In this document: positions 8,830-20,120 of the stretch, piece by piece | Layout of the letters: every line of letters begins with the position of its first letter | Position numbering within the stretch: position 1 is the stretch's first letter | NCBI GenBank assembly: GCA_963575745.1 | Contig: CAUYUJ010014171.1 | Location: 2,040,831 to 2,104,830 of the forward strand | Length of the DNA: 64,000 nucleotides | Direction: 5' to 3' | Source: Prorocentrum cordatum | Taxonomy: Eukaryota > Sar > Dinophyceae > Prorocentrales > Prorocentraceae | Notes under the pieces: model-generated | What the model saw: only the letters and a program-made list of their open reading frames with translations | Database searches by the model: none | What the model was told of the DNA's origin: nothing | Position numbers and translations under genes: made by a program

Positions 8830-10930
8830 CGCGGGGTCTTCGTCGGCATCTATCGGGGCTCTCTTCGAAGTTCCTGAGATATTCTTGGGTTCCTTTGGGA
8901 AGCTCCTCGCGGCTTCAAGGCTGTCTCGGTAGGGGCCTCGAGGGCGCCAGGACGGAACCCCAAAAAGCTTCGTGGTGTTCGTTTTGAGGGGCGCTCAAAA
9001 CGAACAGAGCGCGGCCTCTCGCGGGGTCTTCCTAGGCCTCTCTCGGGGCTCTCTTCGAAGTTCCTGAGATCTTTTTGGGTTCCTTTCGGGGGCTCCTCGC
9101 GGTTTCAAGGCCGTCTCGGGAGGGGCCTCGAGGGCGCCAGGACGGAACAAAACAGAGCTTCCAGGTGTTTGTTTTGAGGGGCGCTCAAAACGAACAATGC
9201 CCAGCCCGTGGTGGGGCCTTCCCAGGCCTCTCCCGGGCTCCCTTCGAAGCGTCTGAGATCTTCTTGGGCTCCTTTGGAAAGCCCCCCCCAGCTTCAAGGC
9301 CGTCTTGGTAGGGGCCTCGAGGGCGCCAGGACGGAACCAAAATGAGCTTCGAGGTGTTCGTTTTGAGGAGCGCTCAAGACGAACAGTGCGTGGCCTCTCG
9401 CGGGGTCTTCCTAGGCCTCTCCCGGAGCTCTCTTCGAAGCTCCCGAGATTTTCTTGGGCCCCTCTGGGTGGCTCCTCGCGGCTTCAAGGCCCTCTTGGTA
9501 GGGGCCTCCGGGGCGCCAGGACGGAACAAAACAGAGCTTCCAGGTGTTCGTTTTGAGGGGCGCTCAAAACGAACAGAGCGCGGCCTCTCGCGGGGCCTTC
9601 CTACCCCTCTGGGGGGGGGGGGCTCTCTTCGAGGCTCCTGAAATCTTTTTGGGTTCCTTTGGGAAGCTCCTCGCGGCAAGGCCGTCTCGGTAGGGGCCGC
9701 GAGGGCGCCAGGACGGAACCAAAATGAGCTTCGAGGTGTTCGTTTTGAGGAGCGCTCAAAACGAACAGTACCCAGCCCCTGGTGGGGTTTTCCCGGGCCT
9801 CTCTCGGGCTCTCTTCGAAGCGTCTGAGATCTTCTTCGGCTCGTTTGGGGGGTCGTCGCGGCTCCAAGGCCCTCTTGGCAGGGGCCTCGAGGGCGCCAGG
9901 ACGGAAACAAACAGAGCTTCGAGGTGTTCGTTTTGAGGGGCGCTCAAAACGAACAGTGCCCAGACCCTGGTGGGGCCTTCCCTGGCCTCTCTCGGGATCT
10001 CTTCGAAGCGTCTGCGATCTTCTTGGGCTCCTGTGGGAAGGTCCTCGCGGCTTCAAGGCCGTCTCGGTAGGGGCCTCGAGGGCGCCAGGACGGGACCAAG
10101 AAGAGCTTCGTGGTGTTCGTTTTGAGGGGCGCTCAAGACGAACAGAGCGCGGCCTCTCGCGGGGTCTTCCTATGCCTCTCTCGGGGCTCTCTTCGCGAAG
10201 TTCCTGAGATCTTCTTGGGCTCCTTTGGCAAGCTCCTCGCGGTGTCAAGGCCGTCTCGGGAGGGGCCTCGAGGGCGCCGGGACGGAACAAAACAGAGCTT
10301 CCAGGTGTTCGTTTTGAGGGGCGCTCAAAACGAACAGTGCCCAGCCCCTGGTGGGGCCTTCCCAGGCGTCTCTCGGGGCTCTCTTCGAAGCGTCTGAGAT
10401 CTTCTTGGGCTCCTTTGGGAAGGTCCTCGCGGCTTCAAGGCCGTCTCGGTAGGGGCCTCGAGGGCGCCAGGACGGAACCGAAAAGAGCTTCGTGGTGTTC
10501 GTTTTGAGGGGCGCTCAAAACGAACAGAACGCGGCCTCTCGCGGGGCCTTCCTAGGCCTCTGTCGGGGCTCTCTTCGAAGTTCCTGAGATCTTCTTGGGC
10601 TCCTTTGGGGGGCTCCTCGCGGCTTCAAGGCCGTCTCGGTAGGGGCCTCCGAGGGCGCCGGGACGGAACCAAAAAGAGCTTCGTGGTATTCGTGTTTAGG
10701 GGCGCTCAAAACGAACAGAGCGCGGCCTCTCGCGGGGTCTTTCTAGGCGTCTCTCGGGGCTCTCTTCAAAGTTCCTGAGATGTTGTTGGGATCCTTTGTG
10801 AAGCTCCTCGCGGTTTCAAGGCCGTCTGGGGAAGGGCCTCGAGGGCGCCAGGACGGAACCAGAAAGAGCTTCCAGGTGTTCGTTTTGAGGGGCGCTCAAA
10901 ACGAACAGTACCCAGCCCCTGGTGGGGCCG
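8830..10930. repeat. Tandem satellite of about 190 bp, 11 copies, each with a hairpin
   Basis: Eleven head-to-tail units with steps of 188-192 bp. Each carries GTTCGTTTTGAG, GGGCG, CTCAAAACGAAC, a 12-bp-arm stem with a 5-base loop. The hairpins start at 8977, 9167, 9356, 9546, 9738, 9926, 10115, 10307, 10497, 10688 and 10878. In most units the stem is perfect; 10688 is decayed, and 9356 and 10115 carry a base change on one side. Frames across it are open but inconsistent between units, so it is not coding. Confidence 0.95.
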
Positions 10931-10934
10931 CAAA

Positions 10935-11265
10935 GAACGCGAGGGTGCGGGAAAAGCACGCACCAGGAGCTCGCAGGGAACCTCGTCAGTAGGAACGGGG
11001 GAGGCTGCTGAGCTTCCAGGGACGTCGAAGGGGCCATTTTGGGCGCGCGGGGGAGGCCGCTGAGCTTGCAGGGCGCCTCCGGAAGCATCTCGGAGCGCCG
11101 GAAGAAATCCCAAGAGAGCCCGGAGGAGGCCGCGGAGGGCCGGAAGAGGGCCCCGAGGCGCCAGAAGGGCCGGACAGGGGGCCTGAGGCAACCGAAAAGA
11201 ACGCGAGGGCGCGGGGAGAAGCACGCACTGGGAGCTGGCAGGGAACCTCGTCAGCAGGAACCTGA
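10935..11265. repeat. Flank of the 190-bp array with an internal 44-bp direct repeat
   Basis: AAGCACGCAC..GGAGCT..CAGGGAACCTCGTCAG..GGAAC occurs at about 10957-10997 and 11219-11262. Otherwise no feature seen. Confidence 0.5.
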
Positions 11266-11279
11266 AAATGGCTCGTTTT

Positions 11280-12990
11280 CCAGAGGAAATGCATCTTTTT
11301 CCTTGGACCGTCTGGGGGTCCTCTTGGGAACCTCTTGGACCGTTTTGGATCGGTCTTGGATGCCTCTGGGGGGGTTCGGAGCGTCGGGACGCCGGAAAAG
11401 CGTGGAAGCAAAAAACCTCGGAAGAACCAATGAAAATCAACGATTTTGACCTCTCGGGGCTCTCGCGGGAGGCCTCTTGGGAGGCCTATTGGGCCGTTCC
11501 TGAGGCGGTCCCCTGGTCCGCCCCCCTCTCTTCGAAGCAGTTTTTAAGCCCCGTGGCACCTCTTGGAGACCTCTGTTGGGCTCCTGGGGGCCTCTTGGGC
11601 CTCTCTGGGCTCGTCTATCGCGCCCCTTGGGCTGTCTTGGGGCCCCCTAGGGCCTTCTTGGGCGGTCCTCGGGCCGTCTTGGAGCCATCTTGGGCCGCTC
11701 TTCGGGCCATCTTGGGGTCCCGTTGGCCTGTCTTGGGCGCCTCTGGGGCCGTCCTGGGGCCGCCTTGGACCGTCTTGGGGCCCTCTTGGACCGTCTGGGG
11801 GTCTTCTGGGGGTCCTCGTGGACAGTCTTGGAGCGGTCTTGGATGCCTCTGGAGGGGTTTCGCAGCGTCGGGAAGCCGAGAAAGCGAGGAAGCAAAAAAC
11901 CTCGGAAGAACCAATGAAAGGCAACGATTTTGGCCTCTCGGGGCTCTCTTGGGAGGCCTCTTTGGAGGCCTGTTGGGCCGTCTTGGGGAGCTCTTGGGCC
12001 GTTTGGTGACTTCTTTTGGGTTCCTGGGGGCCTCGTGGGCCTCTCTGGGCTCGTCTATCGCGCCCCTTGGGCTGTTGTGGGGCCCCCGAGGGCCTTCTTG
12101 GGCGGTCCTCGGGCTGTCTTGGAGCCATCTTGGGCCGCTCTTCGGGCCATCTTGGGGTCCCGTTGGCATGTCTTGGGCGCCTCTGGGGCCGTCCTGGGGC
12201 CACCTTGGACCGTCTTGGGGCTCTCTTGGACAGTCTGGGGGTCCTCTGGGGGCCTCGTGGACCGTCTTGAAGCAGTCTTGGATGCCTCCGGGGGGGGGGG
12301 CTGGAGCGTCGGGAAGCCGAAAAAGCGAGGCAGCAAACAAACCTCGGGAAAACCAATGAAAAACAACAATTTTGGCCTCTCGGGGCTCTCTTGGGAGGCC
12401 TCTTGGGGGGCCTGTCGGGCCGTCTTGGGGAGCTCTGGGGCCGTTTGGGGACCTCTTTTGGGCTCCTGGGGGCCTCTTGGGCCTCTGGGCTCGTTTATCA
12501 CGCCCCTTGGGCTGTCTTGGGGCCCCCTAGGGCCTTCTTGGGCGGTCCTCGGGCCGTCTTGGGGCCATCTTGGGCAGCTCTTCGGGCCATCTTGGGGTCC
12601 CGTTGGCCTGTCTTGGGCGCCTCTGGGGCCGTCCTGGGGCCGCCTTGGACCGTCTTGGAGCGGTCTTGGATGCCTCCAGGGGGGGTTCGGAGCGTCGGGA
12701 AGCCGAGAAAGCGAGGAAGCAAAAAACCTTGGAAAAACACATGAAAATCAAAATTTGTTGGCCTCTCGGGGCTCTCTTGGGAGGCCTCTTGGGAGGCCTG
12801 TTGGGCCGTCTTGGGGGGCTCGTGGGCCGTCTTGGGCCAATCTCGGGCGTCTTGGCCGGATCATTGCGCGTCTCGGGGCCCTCTTGGGCCGCCTTCGGGG
12901 CATCTTGAGCGGGTCGGAGCTGTCTTGGAGCGGCTCGGAGCCGTCTTTGGGCCGTCGGGGCGGCCTCCGGAGCGTCTCGGAGCCGTTTCC
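11280..12990 (+). repeat. Phased repeat in tandem units of about 385-495 bp
   Basis: The spacer GAGCGTCGGGA.GCCGA.AAAGCG plus an A-rich stretch recurs at about 11377, 11864, 12305 and 12689. It separates near-identical phased blocks that each contain CTCGTCTATCGCGCCCCTTG or close variants. 11640-11860 is among the clearest stretches of 10/11-bp phasing in the window. No gene. Confidence 0.85.
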
Positions 12991-12999
12991 GGGCATTTG

Positions 13000-13074
13000 G
13001 CGCTTTTTCCTTCCGGCACGCGGTTCCTCCGGCCATGTAGTATAGACTAGGGCTGACCCGTGGACTCCGTCCAC
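13000..13074 (-). pseudogene. PPR relic (short form) with hairpin-CTAG junction
   Basis: Hairpin GTGGAC/GTCCAC (13060-13074) and CTAG (13047-13050) on the minus strand lead to YYMAGGTACRK, a decayed PPR start. It is the left edge of a duplicated block that has its partner at 46440. Confidence 0.5.
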
Positions 13075-14440
13075 GACATCTTTCTGGAATGGTTCTCGGA
13101 GGAACGGCGCAGGTTGTACCGAAAATCTACAAACACGGCGGCGGCTCGGGCGGCGGTAGCGAGACCGCGCCTTCGTGTCCGAGCTTTTGCAGCGCTCCAG
13201 CAGCTTGGCCCAGCGCACTGCTCGTTCACCCCCCTCCTATTGAGGACAGTTTCGAAGTCTCTCGGGGATGCGCGTCGAAGTCGAAGCCCATATGAGGCGT
13301 CTCAGGAGCGCTCGGGGAAGGGCTCGGGAGGCCATCGGGGAAAGCCACCGAAAGCGCCGGGAGGCTCGCAAGGATCTACAGGGAGGGCCCAAGAGAGCTT
13401 CAAGAAAATTTGAAATTCTGTCAAATCTTTAGACAAACCGCTGTTGGGTCGGCCATCACCTCCGGGCGCGCCTTGATGGTGCGATCCAGTCGCATCACCG
13501 CCAACGGGAGGGTTTGTTCGCCATGTCCCATTATGTTCGCCCAGAGGGTCTGTGGAGGCCTTCGGGCGAACAGACCGGGACAGGGCAAGGAATGGGGAAG
13601 ACTTGTCCGAATCTCCTGGGCCCCCCAGGTGCTCGTCCGAAGAATGCGGAGAGGTCCCAGGGTCATATCAATTGGCTGCTGTCCCAGGGGTCCAGTCTGC
13701 TTGGCCCGAAGAGTTTGCCAAGGACCCTGGGGGAACAGAATGGCACAGCATATCGGGCAAAGGGGGGCGGTAGCTGGCCTGTCAGACCCGGCGTTCGTCT
13801 TCTGCCCAAGCGGCGCGGGGCCCACAGGCCCCAGGGTTGGCGGCCCGCTGGGTTTCCTCTTGTTCGCCCACAGGGTTGGAGGAGACCTCCAGGCGAACAG
13901 AATGGGGCAGGACAATGAATGTGGGAGACTTGTCGCAAGCTCCCAGCCCCCCCAAGTGTGCGCCCGAACGGTGTGGGGCCGCGTTGGCTCCCTCAAAAGG
14001 CCATCTTGGAGCCGTCCAGGCCCTTCTTGAGGGCGCCGTTTGCCGTGATGGGGCCGTCTTGGTTCGTCATGGGCCCCTCATGGGCGCGTCCGTAGGCCGT
14101 CCTGGGCCCATCGGGGTCCTCGTGGGGCTGTCTTGGAGCCGTCTGGGACCGTGAGGGGGCCGCCTTGGAGTCGTCTTGGGCCCCTCCTGTGCGCCTCCTT
14201 GGGCCGTCCTGGGCCCAGCAGGGGCCGTGTTGGCACCCTCTTGGGGCTGTCTTGGAGCCGTCTTGAGCCGTCGCAGCGCGCCTCGGGTTGTGCTGGGTCC
14301 GTCTTGGCCCGTCTTGGGGCCTTCCTGGGCGTTTCCTCGGACCCTCCTGGGACTTTCTGGGGCCTCTTGATGCATCGGACCGTCGAAACGGCGGGAAACG
14401 CAAAGGGTGTAAACGTAAACAATGGAAAATAAACGGTTTT
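13075..14440. repeat. Segmental duplication C, copy 1
   Basis: About 1.37 kb, nearly identical to 46506-47866. It contains several imperfect inverted repeats built on GTTCGCCC/GGGCGAAC (for example near 13535 and 13565, and near 13863 and 13893). 13990-14370 is phased repeat. Open frames in both directions are conserved only because the DNA is conserved. No motif recognised. Confidence 0.85.
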
Positions 14441-15690
14441 TGCCTGCTGGGGCTCTCTTGCCATCGTGGCCCATCTTGAGGCCCCGACCGGGCGCGTCCT
14501 TGGGCCGTCCTGGTCGCACCCTCCTGGGACCGTCTTGGAATCGTCTTGGGCCGTCTTGAGCGCGCCTTGGGCCGTCCTGGGCCCGTCTGGGGCCGTGTTG
14601 GCACCCTCGCGGCGAGGAAGCTCGGAGGCGGGCTCGAGGCCTCTTGGGGGCCATTTTGGAAGCTGTTGGGGCCGAGGCCTCGTTTGGGCTCCTTGGGAGC
14701 CTCCTGGGGCCTCTTCAGGGGATTCTTGGCGGCCCCTTGGGGCCTCTTGGGAGCCTGTTTGGGCCTCCTGGCGCCCTCTTGGGGCGGAAGGCTCGGATTT
14801 TCGGTCCGTGGTCCCCCTCTTGGCCCCCTCTTGGGCCTGTCTTCGGGCCCTCGTGGGCCGTCTTGAGCGTCTCTTGGGTCGTCTTGGGGCCCTCTTGGGC
14901 TGTCTTGGGGCGCTCTTGGAAACCTCTTGGGCCGTTCTGGGGCGCTCTTGGAGGCCTCTTGGGCCGTCTTCGAGCGTCGGAAAGCGGAAAAGGCGAGAAG
15001 GCCAAAATCCTTCCAAAGCCGTCGTGAAGCTGATGATTTTGAGGCCCAAAACCGTCCAAAACCTCCTGAGGCGGTCCCCTCGTCCGCCCCCCTCGCTTCG
15101 AAGCAGTTTTTAAGCCCCGTGGCACCTCTTGGGGACCTCTTTTGGGCTCCGGGGGCCTCTTGGGCCTCTCTGGGCTCGTCTATCGCGCCCCTTGGGCTGT
15201 CTTGGGGCCCCCTAGGGCCTTCTTGGGCGGTCCTCGGGCCGTCTTAGAGCCATCTTGGGCAACTCTTCGGGCCATCTTGGGGTCCCGTTGGCCTGTCTTG
15301 GGCGCCTCTGGGGCCGTCCTTGGGCCGCCTTGGACCGTCTTGGGGCCCTCTTGGACCGTCTTGGGGTCCTCTTGGGGAGCTCTTCGACCGTCTTGGAGCG
15401 ATCTTGGATGCCTCTAGGGGGGTTTCGGAGCGTCGGGAAGCCGAAAAAGCGAGGAAGCAAAACACATACGACAAAACCAATGAAAAACAACAATTTTGGC
15501 ATCTCGGGGCTCTCTTGGGAGGCCTCTTGGGAGGCCTATTGGGCCGTCTTGGGGAGCTCTTGGGCCGTCTTGGGCCAAACTTGGGCGTCTTGGCGGGATC
15601 ATTGCGCGTCTCGGGGCCCTCTCGGGCCGCCTTCGGGGCATCTTGAGCGGCTCGGAGCCGTCTTTGGGCCGTCGGGGCCCGTTTCTAGCC
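14440..15690 (+). repeat. Phased repeat; segmental duplication D, copy 1 (14440-15330)
   Basis: Contiguous here with block C. The partner of 14440-15330 is 52366-53290. A-rich spacers at 14968-15040 and 15430-15500. The part after 15060 also resembles 11500-11900. Confidence 0.85.
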
Positions 15691-15699
15691 ATTTGTGTG

Positions 15700-15800
15700 G
15701 ATTTCCTTCCGGCACGCGGCAATGCAGCGGCTGCTTGTTTCCTGCTGCTAGCTAATTACTAATTGCTGCCGCTGCTGGCTTGTGTGCTGCCAGATATGGA
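15700..15800. repeat. CTG-rich degenerate tract
   Basis: CTGCTG/GCTGCC words between two phased fields, with an AT-rich centre (CTAGCTAATTACTAATTG). Confidence 0.6.
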
Positions 15801-15809
15801 GGCCGTGCT

Positions 15810-17715
15810 GGGGGGCCCTATGGCCGAAACTATTGGGGGCCTCGTTGGGCCCTCTTGGGGCCGTCCTGGGCCGTCTCGGGGTTCTCTGGGGGTATGTTGG
15901 GCCGTCGTGGCGCTCTCTGGAGGGCGTGTCGGGCCGTCTGGAAGCTCTCCGAAGCCTTCTGTATCATCCTGGGTGCCCTCTGGGGCCGCCCTTGGGCTCT
16001 CTTGAGGCAATCAAAGACGGTCCAGAGGGCCTTAAGACGGACCGTGACGGCCCAAGGAGGCCCCGAAAACAACCCAGGAGGCTCGATGGGGGCCCCCAAA
16101 GGGCCCAAGGTGGCCCGCAAGGAGCCCGAGAGTCTCCCCCGAAGCCGTCTTGGAGCTGTCTCGCGTCGGAAAGCCTGCGAAGCAAAAGACAAACATCTTC
16201 CCCTGGGTGTTGGAAAGCTTTGCTGTTGCCGTGGTCTTCTGGACAATTCCTGCACGGCCTCTCGGGGCGCCTAGGGCCGTCGAGGCGGCCTCTTGAGCGG
16301 CTCGGCGCCGTCTGTGGGCCGTCGGGGCGGCTGGGGTCCTCTTGGGCCGTCGTGTGTGCCTCTGGGGGCCGTCGGGGGCGTCTTGGGCGCCTGCGGGGCC
16401 GTCGTGGGGCAGCCTGGAGGCCCTCTTGGGCCATCTGCTAGGGCTCCCAACTTCGCGCTTCGCGCTGCGCGAAGCGCGAAGCGCGAATAACTTCGCGCTC
16501 TCGCGCCGCCCTCCCAAAGGGAGAATAGGAGGACGAGGAGGAGGGGGAGAAGGAACGAGGACCGCGAAGCGCGAAGCGCGAATAACTTCGCGCCCTCGAG
16601 GGAGCCCTTGCATCTGTGGCCGCTCTTGGGGCCGTCGGGGGCCGTCAGGGGAGCCTCGATCCGGGGGGCCCGCATCGTCGTCGTGGACGCTCTGAAAACG
16701 ATGAGCACGAGAACTGCGGAACTGTGCGTTTCCGTAGGTTTTGGGCCGATTTTTGCTTGTGCGGGCTCTCTCGGGCGACTGCTGGGCGCCCACTTGGGGC
16801 GTTTTGGGGGCCTCGTGGGTGCCTCTTGGGGCCGTCTTGGGCGCCTGTGGGGCCGTCTTGGGACGGTCTGAAGGCCCTCTTGGGCCATCTGTGGCCGCTC
16901 TTGGGGCTGTCTTGACTGCTTCTTGGGCTGTAATGGGTGCCACAGGAGCCGTCCTGGGGGGGCCGTCGGGGGCCGTCTTGTGAGCCTCACGGGCTGGTCT
17001 GGGGGGCCCGAATTGTCGCCGTGGACGCTTTTCAAAACGAAACGCACGGGAGTTGTGAAAGTGTGCGTTTTCCGTAGGTTTTGGGACGATTTTTGCTTGT
17101 GCGGGCTCTCTCGGGCGCCTTCTGGGCGCCCACTTGGGGCGTTTTGGGGGCCTCGTGGGTGCCTCTTGGGGCCGTCTGGGACCGTCTTGGGCGCCTGTGG
17201 GGCCGTCTTGGGACCGTCTGGAGGCCCTCTTGGGCCATCTGTGGCCGCCCTTGGTGCTGTCTTGACTGCTTCTGGGGCTGTCATGGGCACCACAAGAACT
17301 GTCCTGGGGCCGTCGAGGGCCGTCTTGTGAGCCTCATCGGGGCCTCCTGAAACGTCTTGGGCCGATCTTGGGGGTCCGAATTGTCGTCGTGGACGCTTGC
17401 AAAAAAAGCACGGGAGTTGCGAAAATGTGCGTTTTCTTCAGGTTTTGGGACGATTTTTGCTTGTGCGGGCTCTCTCGGGCGCCTTCTGGGAGCCCACCTG
17501 GAGCGTTCTGGGGGGCTTCTCGGGCCGTCTGGAGGCTGTCTTGAGCGTCTTCGAGCGCTCGTGGACAATCTCGCAGGCCCTCTTGGACCGTCTCGGGGTC
17601 GCCTGGGGCCCTCGAGCCTCCGTGGGGAGGCCCTCCGAAGCCGTCGCGGAGCGCTCCGGGGCCGCCCGAGGCAATCGCGGAGCGCGCTGGGGCCGCCCGA
17701 GAGCGCGCCGGGCGT
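15810..17715 (+). repeat. Phased repeat with a local orientation flip and a three-copy tandem unit
   Basis: T/G words dominate, but at 16030-16150 the complementary (C/A-rich) version is on the plus strand. GATTTTTGCTTGTGCGGGCT recurs at about 16749, 17090 and 17452, marking tandem units of about 342 and 362 bp. Confidence 0.75.
16451..16481. repeat. Perfect 15-bp-arm inverted repeat
   Basis: CTTCGCGCTTCGCGC, one base, then its exact complement. Further GCGCGAAG/CTTCGCGC words continue to 16510 and again at 16561-16592, so several alternative hairpins can form. Confidence 0.9.
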
Positions 17716-17779
17716 CGCCGGAGGGCTCTACTGCCATTTGATCCGCTTACGTGCACAGTGTGTACGCGTGCTTGCTGCC

Positions 17780-17990
17780 ACTGGCGGAGATGGCCCAAAG
17801 TGGGCCCAAATGGCGTCGAATACCTGCCCTACCAGGATAGGGCAGGGCCGAAACCCGCCAAAATACCCTATGAGGCCCCACAGATGGCCCGAAATGATCG
17901 CCGATAGGAACCGGAGATGGCCCAAAGTGGACCAGAATAGCGTCGAAAACCTGCCCTATCATGATAGGGCAGGTCGGAACCCGCCAAGAG
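17780..17990. repeat. Tandem pair of about 127 bp, each with a 24-bp palindrome
   Basis: 17950-17973 is a perfect palindrome (CCTGCCCTATCA and its complement). 17823-17846 is the same with a mismatched centre. GAGATGGCCCAAAGTGG occurs before each. No reading frame of note. Confidence 0.85.
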
Positions 17991-18139
17991 ACCTCTGGGG
18001 CCTGTTTCAGAAACCTCCCGAAACTGTGAGCCCTCACGAGGCACAGCATGGCCTCATGAGGCCGCGGAGATGGCTCCAGACCGACAAAAAGTGCGAGGGA
18101 TTTTGGGTCAAATCCGGCAGGGAGCGCCGAACAAGCATC

Positions 18140-19400
18140 AGAGCCCCATGGTGCGCTGGAAGCCGTTTTGGGACCGTCTTCGGGCCGTCTTAGGCCGTCT
18201 TTGCCTGCTGTTGGTGCTGTCTTCGGTGCTTCTTCGGCCGCCATCTTGGGGCCTCTGGGGGTCGTTTAGGAGCCTCTCAGCGCTTCTTTTCGGCCTCCTG
18301 GAAGCCTCCTGGGGCCCTCTGGGGCTGTCTCGGGTGCCCCTTGGGCCGTGTGGAGGCGATCGGGGGCCGTCTGGGGGCCGTCTTGGGCGTCTCTGCAGCA
18401 GTCTGGGCACCGTCTGGGGGTCGTCTTGGGCCGTCCTGGGCCGCTCTTGAGGCTGTCTTGGGTCCCCTGTGGGCCGCCAGGGGCGCCTTGGGAGCCGTCC
18501 TGGGGCCATTTTGGGCCTCTATATGGCCGTCTTGGGCGCTATGAAGAGGGCAAGCCCGAGAACTGCGACAGCGCACTATTTCCCGAGGAAGTGGGACGAT
18601 TTGTCGGTGTTCGGGCTCTCTTGGGGCTCGTCGTGGAGCCCACTTGGAGCGTTTTGGAAGCGTCGTGGGCCGTCTGGAGGCCGTGTGAGGCGTTGTCGGG
18701 GCCGTCTGGGGGTTGCCTGGGGCAGCCTTGGACGTCTCTGGAGCAGTCTGGGCACCGTCTGGGGGTCGTCTTGGGCCGTCCTGGGCCGCTCTTGAGGGTG
18801 TCTTGGGTGCCCCGTGGGCCGCCAGGCGAGCCTTGGGAGCCGCCCTGAGGCCATCTTGGGACCCTGTATGGCCATCTTGGACGCTACGAAAGGGGCAAGC
18901 CCAAGCACTGCGACAACACACTATTTCCCGAGGAAGTGGGACGATTCGTCAGTGTTCGGGCTCTCTTGGGGCTCGTCGTGGAGCCCACTTGGAGCGTTTT
19001 GGAAGCGTCGTGGGCCGTCTGGAGGCCGTGTGAGGCGTTGTCGGGGCCGTCTGGGGGTTGCCTGGGGCCGCCCTGGGCGTCTCTGGAGCAATCTGGGCAC
19101 CATCCCTGGGGGTCGTCTTGGGCCGTCCTGGGCCGCTCTTGAAGCCGTCCTGGGGCCATCTTGGGCCTCTTTATGGCCGTCTCGGGCGCGATGAACAGGG
19201 CAAGCCCGAGAGCTGCGAAAACGCATAATTTCCCGAGGAAGTGGGACGATTTGTCGGTGTTCGGGCTCTCTTGGGGCTCGTCGTGGAGCCCACTTGGGGC
19301 GTTTGGGAAGCCTCTTGGACCGTCTTCGGCCGTCTGGGGGCCCCCTTGGGGGCCTCCTTGTGCGTCTCGGAACGCTGTCATTTTGGAAGCGCGCCGAGGC
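18140..19400 (+). repeat. Phased repeat with a three-copy tandem unit
   Basis: AGGAAGTGGGACGATT recurs at about 18589, 18932 and 19234, each followed by GGGCTCTCTTGGGGCTCGTC. Blocks are about 343 and 302 bp apart. No gene. Confidence 0.75.
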
Positions 19401-19489
19401 CTGCGGGGGCTCGCAGGGGCCGCCGGAGAGGGCCGGTCCGCTGCCACTGATCCGCAGCTCCGCGGGCGCCGGTCTGGCCTTTGTCGGAG

Positions 19490-19796
19490 AGATGACGTTG
19501 GGCTCCAGCTTCGCGTTCCACATCTCACTGAGCACTGACAGCGCGTGTTGCCATTGCCCGCCTTTTCTGCATGCGCTGGCAGTCGCAACGTAGTGGCCTG
19601 GGACGAGTTGCACACCTAATCGAAGTCCTTCGCGGAGCAACCGCAGTGCAGCGCTCCAATGTTTTATCCGACCGCAGTTCTTGATCGACGCTTCGAGGGA
19701 AATAGCGCCTTCTCGAGACCCTCGGCGGATGCCCAGCATCCGAGAAGACAAGGCACCGCCGCTTGAGCCATACTGTAAATACCTTAGGTCGCAATG
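19490..19796 (-). pseudogene. Retroposed PPR fragment downstream of a spliced-leader relic
   Basis: Minus-strand frame with an ATG at 19739-19737. It reads two consecutive PPR units: SLEASIKNCGRIKHWSAALR and onward to LGVQLVP, then GHYVATASACRKGGQWQHAL and onward to EMWNAKLEPNVI. They are in frame and uninterrupted by stops or introns, unlike the single-unit copies elsewhere. The frame then runs into phased repeat near 19480 with no natural stop, so the 3' part is lost. Directly upstream lies a near-complete dinoflagellate spliced leader (19798-19818) and a further TGGCTCAAG (19762-19770). Intron-free structure plus a genomic leader is the known signature of mRNA recycling. Function unknown beyond the RNA-binding PPR fold. 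Confidence 0.75.
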
Positions 19797-19797
19797 G

Positions 19798-19818
19798 CTT
19801 GAGCCAAAATGGCTGCGG
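19798..19818 (-). other. Dinoflagellate spliced-leader (DinoSL) relic
   Basis: The minus strand reads CCGC then AGCCATTTTGGCTCAAG. It matches the conserved 22-nt leader at every position after the first, variable base except one (T to C). No donor GT follows (the next bases are CCATTG), so it is an integrated mature leader rather than an SL RNA gene. A second, shorter TGGCTCAAG 28 bases downstream may be an older, truncated leader. Confidence 0.85.
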
Positions 19819-20009
19819 GAAGCTTCTGGGGGCGTCCAAGAGGGGTGGTCGCAAATCATGGCCCCAGGCATTTGCGCGGAAGGGCGGGTCCAATGGATGC
19901 ATTGAAAGTGGGGGGCCATGAATTCCAGGGAGATGCCCTGCCCCCGGCCATGACCCCCCCTCCCCATACTGCTGATGGATGTTGGGTCGGACGTGCCGTC
20001 TTGTCTGAT

Positions 20010-20120
20010 TTGTGTCAAATCTCGCCGAGCAGCGCCAAAGCCAGCTGCCACTGCTCGACGTTCCCGCACGCGCTGATCCCAGCGCTGTAGCTGACCAGGG
20101 CTGACCCGTGGACTACGTCC
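20010..20120 (-). pseudogene. PPR unit fragment with hairpin-CTGG junction
   Basis: The minus strand has hairpin GTGGAC/GTCC (20108-20120, one arm shortened) and CTGG (20095-20098), then SYSAGISACGNVEQWQLALA and LLGEI. It ends by changing into TTGACACAAATC. About 27 of 35 residues remain. No start codon. Confidence 0.65.

Noticed and set aside
8830-10930. CRISPR-like array (regular repeats with palindromes)
   Set aside because: The whole unit of about 190 bp repeats, with no short repeat alternating with unique spacers. The same holds for the 101-, 152- and 47-bp arrays.
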